From assembly GCA_029975915.1 (NCBI GenBank), contig JARKOC010000441.1, forward strand, positions 1-9,209: a stretch of DNA of 9,209 nt. Direction: 5' to 3'. Of this stretch, positions 6,075 to 9,209 are shown in pieces. The stretch comes from Bryobacteraceae bacterium. GTDB lineage: Bacteria > Acidobacteriota > Terriglobia > Bryobacterales > Bryobacteraceae. Position 1 is the stretch's first letter; every line of letters starts with the position of its first letter. The position numbers and the translations under genes are program-made. The notes under the pieces are model-generated. The model ran no database searches and was not told the origin of the DNA. It worked only from the letters and a program-made list of their open reading frames with translations.

Positions 6075-8486
6075 TCAGTCGGCTGCCATTTCGGACTGTT
6101 CCGTTTCCCCAGTTCCTTCGTCAGTGGCTATCTCCGAGTTCCCGTCAATAATCATGCCTTCGGGAACATCCTCATTGGATCCAGATGTGAGAACCGAAAG
6201 GGTCTGTCCCTGTATCTCTGGCATACTGCTGTTCCTGTGATCCCGGATGATGGCCCTTGCAAGTTCGGTAGGGCCGAGCAGTTCGCCTGTGTGTTTGTCA
6301 AGCGCAGCATCCCCTCGGCTCTCGTAGGTCTCAGGTGGCAGATCAGCCAGCAACTGCTCGACAAGATGCCTCTTGGCAAAGCTCTTGTAGACCTGTGTAA
6401 CTGGAGCCAGCCGAGATTTCTTCTTGGATCCTTGGCTAAGGATAGATGCGATTCGGGCACGTTTTTGGTGAGTGCTGATGGCGAACCTATCTGAGTCTGT
6501 TAGATCACAGATTCGCTTTTCAACGCCTCGTTCCTGGATCTCGATAAAGAGATCACATTTGATGACATATTGTCTCGTCAGCCAGTCCAGAATATCCCCA
6601 CGTTTCAAGGGGTTCACTCGGCGTTCTTCGCCGCTGGATGAGACGAAATACACGCCCCATCGACGCTTAGTCCCGCCTGGACACGCCTCTTCGACCTGAT
6701 CGAATGGATCTTTGAACACACTTTGTAAAGGAACCATCTTGTATCGTGGAACAATGACTGTGTTGTTCTTCTTCCGGATTTCCCGCAAGGCTCCGTTGCT
6801 CCGGCCAACCTCATAGCCCCGGACCGGCTTACCTTCTCGCTCAGTTTCGAACTTCATGCGATGAAGCAGGCTGGCAAAGGCAGCCCCATTCTCTATCGGT
6901 CCCGGAGGTAAGCTCAGGACCGGAGCGTGAAACAGGCAGGTTGGATCGAGAAGCCAGGGGTAACGCTTTCGTATTTCCTGAAGTCTCTCCTTTGCTTTCT
7001 CGCGAGCTTTTTCTTCAGCCTGGAAACGGTCTGCTCGGGCTTCATTGAGGAGAACGAGTTCCTCATCGGAGAGGCCGAGTTCGTGGGCCGGGCTGAACAG
7101 GGTGGGGACACCCACGGTGACCGCCTCAAAGGCGCGGACCGTTACGAATTTGGCGAACTCAGCCATGGCCTCTTTGAGAATACGAGGCCGGTATACTGCC
7201 GGAGGCCTTCCTCTGCGAATTTTACGAGTTTCTATCCGATCTTCTTGTACTTCTATGTAGGACTGAAACTCATATAATTCCCACAAGCCTAACTCTGTAA
7301 GGAGGTCAAGTCCTTTTTTCAGGAATGCGATATGCATGTTCCGCCCTAACTGGAAGGTGATATCCTGGAATTCCTTCGCAGTCACTGCGAGATCTTTCGG
7401 GAGCAGGTCGGCAGTAAGTGCTTCGTACCAGACCGCCAGGACGGCATCTGCGGCTTCTAGTTTGGGCGAATTGGCAAAACCTGAGTCTTTCAGGTGCATC
7501 TGGCGGAGGAGATTTCCCAAGGGCTGTGGATACCCTCGCGGGAAGAACCGGATTCTGTACAGAACGTCGGATTCGAGCTCGGCTTTGTGGTGCGAGCCGA
7601 TACTTACCACCTTCGCAGGTTTTGCGAGCTTGTTCGGCCTTCGCGACGAGGGCGAGCGTGCAGGTTCGCGGGCAGGCATGTGGTAAGCACTGCATACGGT
7701 GCTAATCGCTTCTCGTTCCGTGAAATCCCCCCCGGTCACACGTTGCGCATATTCTCTTGCGAGCGCTTCGGCTCTGGCCTGGTCTACACAATCATCTCGC
7801 CACTGGCAGGCTGCCCAGAATAGTGTGGCGTTGCGGGTACCAGGCACAGCTCTGGCAAGAGCCTCTTCGAGGAAGTGCCGACCATCGGAACGGTACTGGT
7901 TAGCAATATAAGATGGGCTGAGGGGCGCGGGTAGCTTCGGAATATCTTCCAAGAGTGCCAGGAGCGACTTGGGGGGAAGCGCGAATGGGAACTCGTCGGG
8001 TGTGTGCTTCCATGTGTACCGCGTGCCGGAAGGATGGATAGATGGGGGTAGAACGCATATCCCACCATCCGCTTTGCAGTCAACCCCTTCAAGCAGCGGG
8101 ACAGGGCGACTCTTTATCCGGGTTCCTGGATGCTTGAAGTAGAAGTGATAACCACGGCTGGTCTGGACAGTGGGCGTCTGTGGCCAACGGTCATCGAAAT
8201 AGCCCAGCACTTCCTCAAGTGCGGGAGGCGTATCTGTGTCGATGACGAACATACCGCTTGCTTCACCAAGCACGGCCGCGACATTCAGATTGTTCCATGT
8301 ACGCAGCCATTTTTCCCACTCCTCTGAAGTTGGGCAGCGAGACTGGAATTCCTTCCAAGAGAAACCCTTTGGCGGGAGTTTTCCTCGGTTTTTGTCCTCT
8401 CCTACGTTGCGGTCCAGCGGTATTGGGTAGAGTCCCCACCGAAATAAGTCAGGCAGGGCTGTGCGCACGAGTGCTGAGTTGCCCAT
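6075..8486 (-). CDS. Primase-polymerase (AEP/PrimPol) with PriCT-like domain
   Basis: A protein of 803 residues. The N-terminal domain is an archaeo-eukaryotic primase of the bifunctional DNA primase/polymerase family: metal-binding motif I VIDTD (Asp83, Asp85), motif II TSRGYHFYF (Ser110, His114), and motif III around GVDCKADGG (Asp136) followed by LPPSIHPSGTRYTW. These enzymes make primers and can copy DNA. Residues about 205-275 (VPGTRNATLFWAACQWRDD to ISTVCSAYHMPAREPAR) match the PriCT-1 type domain found after such primases. Residues 360-440 suggest a winged helix, and 480-510 a charged coiled coil (EARADRFQAEEKAREKAKER). The rest, including a Glu/Asp-rich tail, is unrecognised, and no Walker motif or D5-type helicase is seen. 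ATG 8486 is chosen because the primase fold begins there (ALPDLFRWGLYPIPL); the frame stays open to 8777 without a good ribosome site. Lower GC than the imu operon suggests different ancestry. Typical of plasmids, phages and integrated elements. Confidence 0.82.
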   Translation of the reverse strand: MGNSALVRTALPDLFRWGLYPIPLDRNVGEDKNRGKLPPKGFSWKEFQSRCPTSEEWEKWLRTWNNLNVAAVLGEASGMFVIDTDTPPALEEVLGYFDDRWPQTPTVQTSRGYHFYFKHPGTRIKSRPVPLLEGVDCKADGGICVLPPSIHPSGTRYTWKHTPDEFPFALPPKSLLALLEDIPKLPAPLSPSYIANQYRSDGRHFLEEALARAVPGTRNATLFWAACQWRDDCVDQARAEALAREYAQRVTGGDFTEREAISTVCSAYHMPAREPARSPSSRRPNKLAKPAKVVSIGSHHKAELESDVLYRIRFFPRGYPQPLGNLLRQMHLKDSGFANSPKLEAADAVLAVWYEALTADLLPKDLAVTAKEFQDITFQLGRNMHIAFLKKGLDLLTELGLWELYEFQSYIEVQEDRIETRKIRRGRPPAVYRPRILKEAMAEFAKFVTVRAFEAVTVGVPTLFSPAHELGLSDEELVLLNEARADRFQAEEKAREKAKERLQEIRKRYPWLLDPTCLFHAPVLSLPPGPIENGAAFASLLHRMKFETEREGKPVRGYEVGRSNGALREIRKKNNTVIVPRYKMVPLQSVFKDPFDQVEEACPGGTKRRWGVYFVSSSGEERRVNPLKRGDILDWLTRQYVIKCDLFIEIQERGVEKRICDLTDSDRFAISTHQKRARIASILSQGSKKKSRLAPVTQVYKSFAKRHLVEQLLADLPPETYESRGDAALDKHTGELLGPTELARAIIRDHRNSSMPEIQGQTLSVLTSGSNEDVPEGMIIDGNSEIATDEGTGETEQSEMAAD
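7553..7564. repeat. Dispersed palindrome copy 4 (in primase gene)
   Basis: TTCTGTACAGAA, perfect. On the primase coding strand it reads GTT CTG TAC AGA ATC (residues VLYRI near 308-312), in the same frame as the copies in imuB and dnaE2 although the surrounding proteins are unrelated. Confidence 0.7.
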
Positions 8487-8792
8487 GGAGATCGATGTTC
8501 TTCTGTGTAGTTGGGAGTGAAGTCGAATGCGAGTGGGTCGGACAGTGTGGCCATGGCGCGAGCCACCATGAGAGATCGGGTGACATGTTGCAGCCAGGAC
8601 AACCGGACAAGTCGATGCCAAGTGCCGAACCGAGCGCGAGTCTATCTTGTTGGCCTGGCTCGTCCAGAGGTGATGCAGAAAATTCACGAATCTTTTAGAT
8701 AGAACCTCGTGCCCGGAATAGGCCACTCCTGTAGATGTGGTGAGATGGGGCACGGGGGTCCTGACATCCCTCCCCAAAAGCGCCGATCGCCC

Positions 8793-8798
8793 TATAAA
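8793..8798 (+). promoter_or_regulatory. Possible -10 element next to palindrome
   Basis: TATAAA sits four bases before the palindrome at 8803-8818. No good -35 hexamer lies 16-18 bases upstream (CTGACA at 8761-8766 is 26 bases away), so this is a weak call. If used, it would transcribe towards the phosphoesterase gene with the palindrome over the start point, a normal repressor position. Confidence 0.25.
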
Positions 8799-8802
8799 AA
8801 AT

Positions 8803-8818
8803 CATTCTGTGCAGAATG
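8803..8818. repeat. Dispersed palindrome copy 5
   Basis: CATTCTGTGCAGAATG is a 16-base palindrome with one mismatched pair at the centre (G for A), in the region between the divergent primase and phosphoesterase genes. Confidence 0.65.
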
Positions 8819-8874
8819 CCCCGCTCCCACTCACCGTATCTGCCCCCCGAAACGGTCTCACAGTCCCCAGCCAT

Positions 8875-8922
8875 GCAGAATGCCGCGAGTTGCCCACACG
8901 GCTCACTTGCCCGGTTCTGTAC
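8875..8922. repeat. Two half-sites of the dispersed palindrome
   Basis: GCAGAATGCC at 8875-8884 repeats exactly the right half and flank of the copy at 8811-8820. GGTTCTGTAC at 8913-8922 is a left half. Neither is completed to a full dyad. They add to the local clustering but could be chance. Confidence 0.35.
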
Positions 8923-9025
8923 CTCGTGGTTCTACCACCAGGACAGCCTCCCCCACTCTATCCATGGCCAGCCTGCTGTGGCTGCCCTCCCCGGAACCTG
9001 GATGCCAGTCACCGGGTAGCCTCCA

Positions 9026-9037
9026 TTCCGTACAGAA
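9026..9037. repeat. Dispersed palindrome copy 6 (before phosphoesterase gene)
   Basis: TTCCGTACAGAA, one base off the perfect form and identical to the copy in dnaE2. It ends 34 bases before the phosphoesterase ATG, a plausible operator or leader position. Confidence 0.55.
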
Positions 9038-9071
9038 CCCCCAGGACATCCTCATCACTGAGGGGGATGCC

Positions 9072-9209
9072 ATGCTCATCAGCGACGTGGAAGTGCCGGA
9101 ACACGACACGACCACCCTGCGCCTGATGCTGGCCTCGGCTGCCCAACGCAACATCAAGCGCCTGTGCATCCTGGGGGACTTCCTGGCCAGCGACGCCTTC
9201 TCCGCCTGG
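9072..9209 (+). CDS. Calcineurin-like metallophosphoesterase, N-terminal fragment
   Basis: The first 46 codons of a gene cut by the window end. MLISDVEVPEHDTTTLRLML matches the opening of calcineurin-like phosphoesterases (ISD-x-(H/Q)-x-P-x-HD), and LCILGDFLASDAFSAW matches the second metal motif (LGDFLD-x-x-(A/S)-x-S). These enzymes use two metals to hydrolyse phosphomono- or diesters; members with this short N-terminus are common in phages and plasmids. The usual DxH is DVE here; Gln replaces His in some relatives, so this may be tolerated. ATG 9072 is chosen for the GAGGGGG at 9060-9066 five bases upstream. An in-frame ATG at 8964 exists, but the extra residues look non-coding. The substrate cannot be told from this fragment. 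Confidence 0.68.
   Translation, partial: MLISDVEVPEHDTTTLRLMLASAAQRNIKRLCILGDFLASDAFSAW

Larger units (their letters stand above)
8487..9071. other. Non-coding region between primase and phosphoesterase genes
   Basis: About 585 bases without a convincing gene. It separates the divergent primase and phosphoesterase genes and should hold both promoters. The right half carries two near-full copies of the dispersed palindrome, two half-sites and an AT-rich TATAAAAAAT (8793-8802) just before one copy. The left half (8487-8760) is an open extension of the primase frame and also of an overlapping minus frame, neither with a clear start signal. A role as control or replication region is inferred. 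Confidence 0.5.

Noticed and set aside
6058..6076. Bulged hairpin at the primase 3' end as a terminator
   Set aside because: GAGAATGG pairs with CCATTTCTC only with a bulge and a two-base loop, and there is no T-tract on the minus strand.
5871..6494. Plus-strand frame of 207 codons crossing the terminator and the primase 3' end
   Set aside because: It spans a terminator and runs antisense to the primase tail; the residue pattern (many Cys, Trp and Phe) is not protein-like and no start signal was seen.
8926..8938. Small inverted repeat GTGGT-TCT-ACCAC
   Set aside because: Only five pairs; expected by chance at this size, with no further support.
8737..9126. Plus-strand frame of 129 codons before the window end
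   Set aside because: Proline- and cysteine-rich, overlapping the phosphoesterase start in another frame; better read as non-coding.
1..9209. CRISPR array, rRNA, tRNA or insertion sequence
   Set aside because: No regularly spaced repeats, RNA gene signatures, transposase-like translations or terminal inverted repeats were found on either strand.

Overview
The window is bacterial DNA, dense in genes and built of two parts. The left 5.4 kb is GC-rich (about two thirds G+C in lines sampled by eye, strong G/C at third codon positions). The right part, from about 6.0 kb, is close to half G+C. I cannot name the organism. A RecA-like ImuA, a Y-family ImuB, a small DUF6504-like protein and DnaE2 together fit high-GC lineages such as Chloroflexota, Deinococcota or Actinomycetota. 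I lean to Chloroflexota without proof.

Left part (73-6020, + strand): a tightly packed mutasome operon for DNA-damage-induced error-prone synthesis. A possible 28-codon leader ORF (73-159) and a candidate LexA-type SOS box (143-158) precede imuA (178-897). Then come imuB (894-2096), a small conserved-looking protein (2093-2347), dnaE2/imuC (2340-5408) and an unrecognised acidic, proline-rich protein (5423-5983). The first four genes overlap by 4 to 8 bases, which suggests translational coupling. A good Rho-independent terminator (5995-6020) starts 12 bases after the fifth stop codon, which places the last gene in the operon. ImuA has lost the Walker A lysine. ImuB has lost the three catalytic carboxylates but keeps a clamp-binding motif. 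DnaE2 keeps its three polymerase aspartates. This matches the known division of labour: two non-catalytic adaptors serve one error-prone polymerase.

Right part (6075-9209): a convergent minus-strand gene (6075-8486) encodes an archaeo-eukaryotic primase-polymerase (PrimPol) with a PriCT-like domain and a long unrecognised C-terminal half, without a visible helicase. Such primases are typical of plasmids, phages and integrated elements. A 585-base non-coding region follows. The start of a plus-strand calcineurin-like phosphoesterase gene then runs off the window end (9072-9209).

The most unusual signal is a palindrome, TTCTGTACAGAA, scattered across both parts. There are three exact copies and three with one change, plus half-sites, at about 1.39, 3.17, 6.03, 7.56, 8.81 and 9.03 kb. 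Three lie inside genes, all read in the same frame; one lies between convergent genes; two lie in the region before the phosphoesterase gene. This does not look like an ordinary promoter operator. It could be a dispersed regulator or 'stoperator'-like system, a partition or chromosome-organising site, or a genome-wide iterated palindrome like cyanobacterial HIP1. A second DNA-level signal is a 23-bp tandem duplication (5641-5686) that carries its own dyad inside the last gene of the operon.
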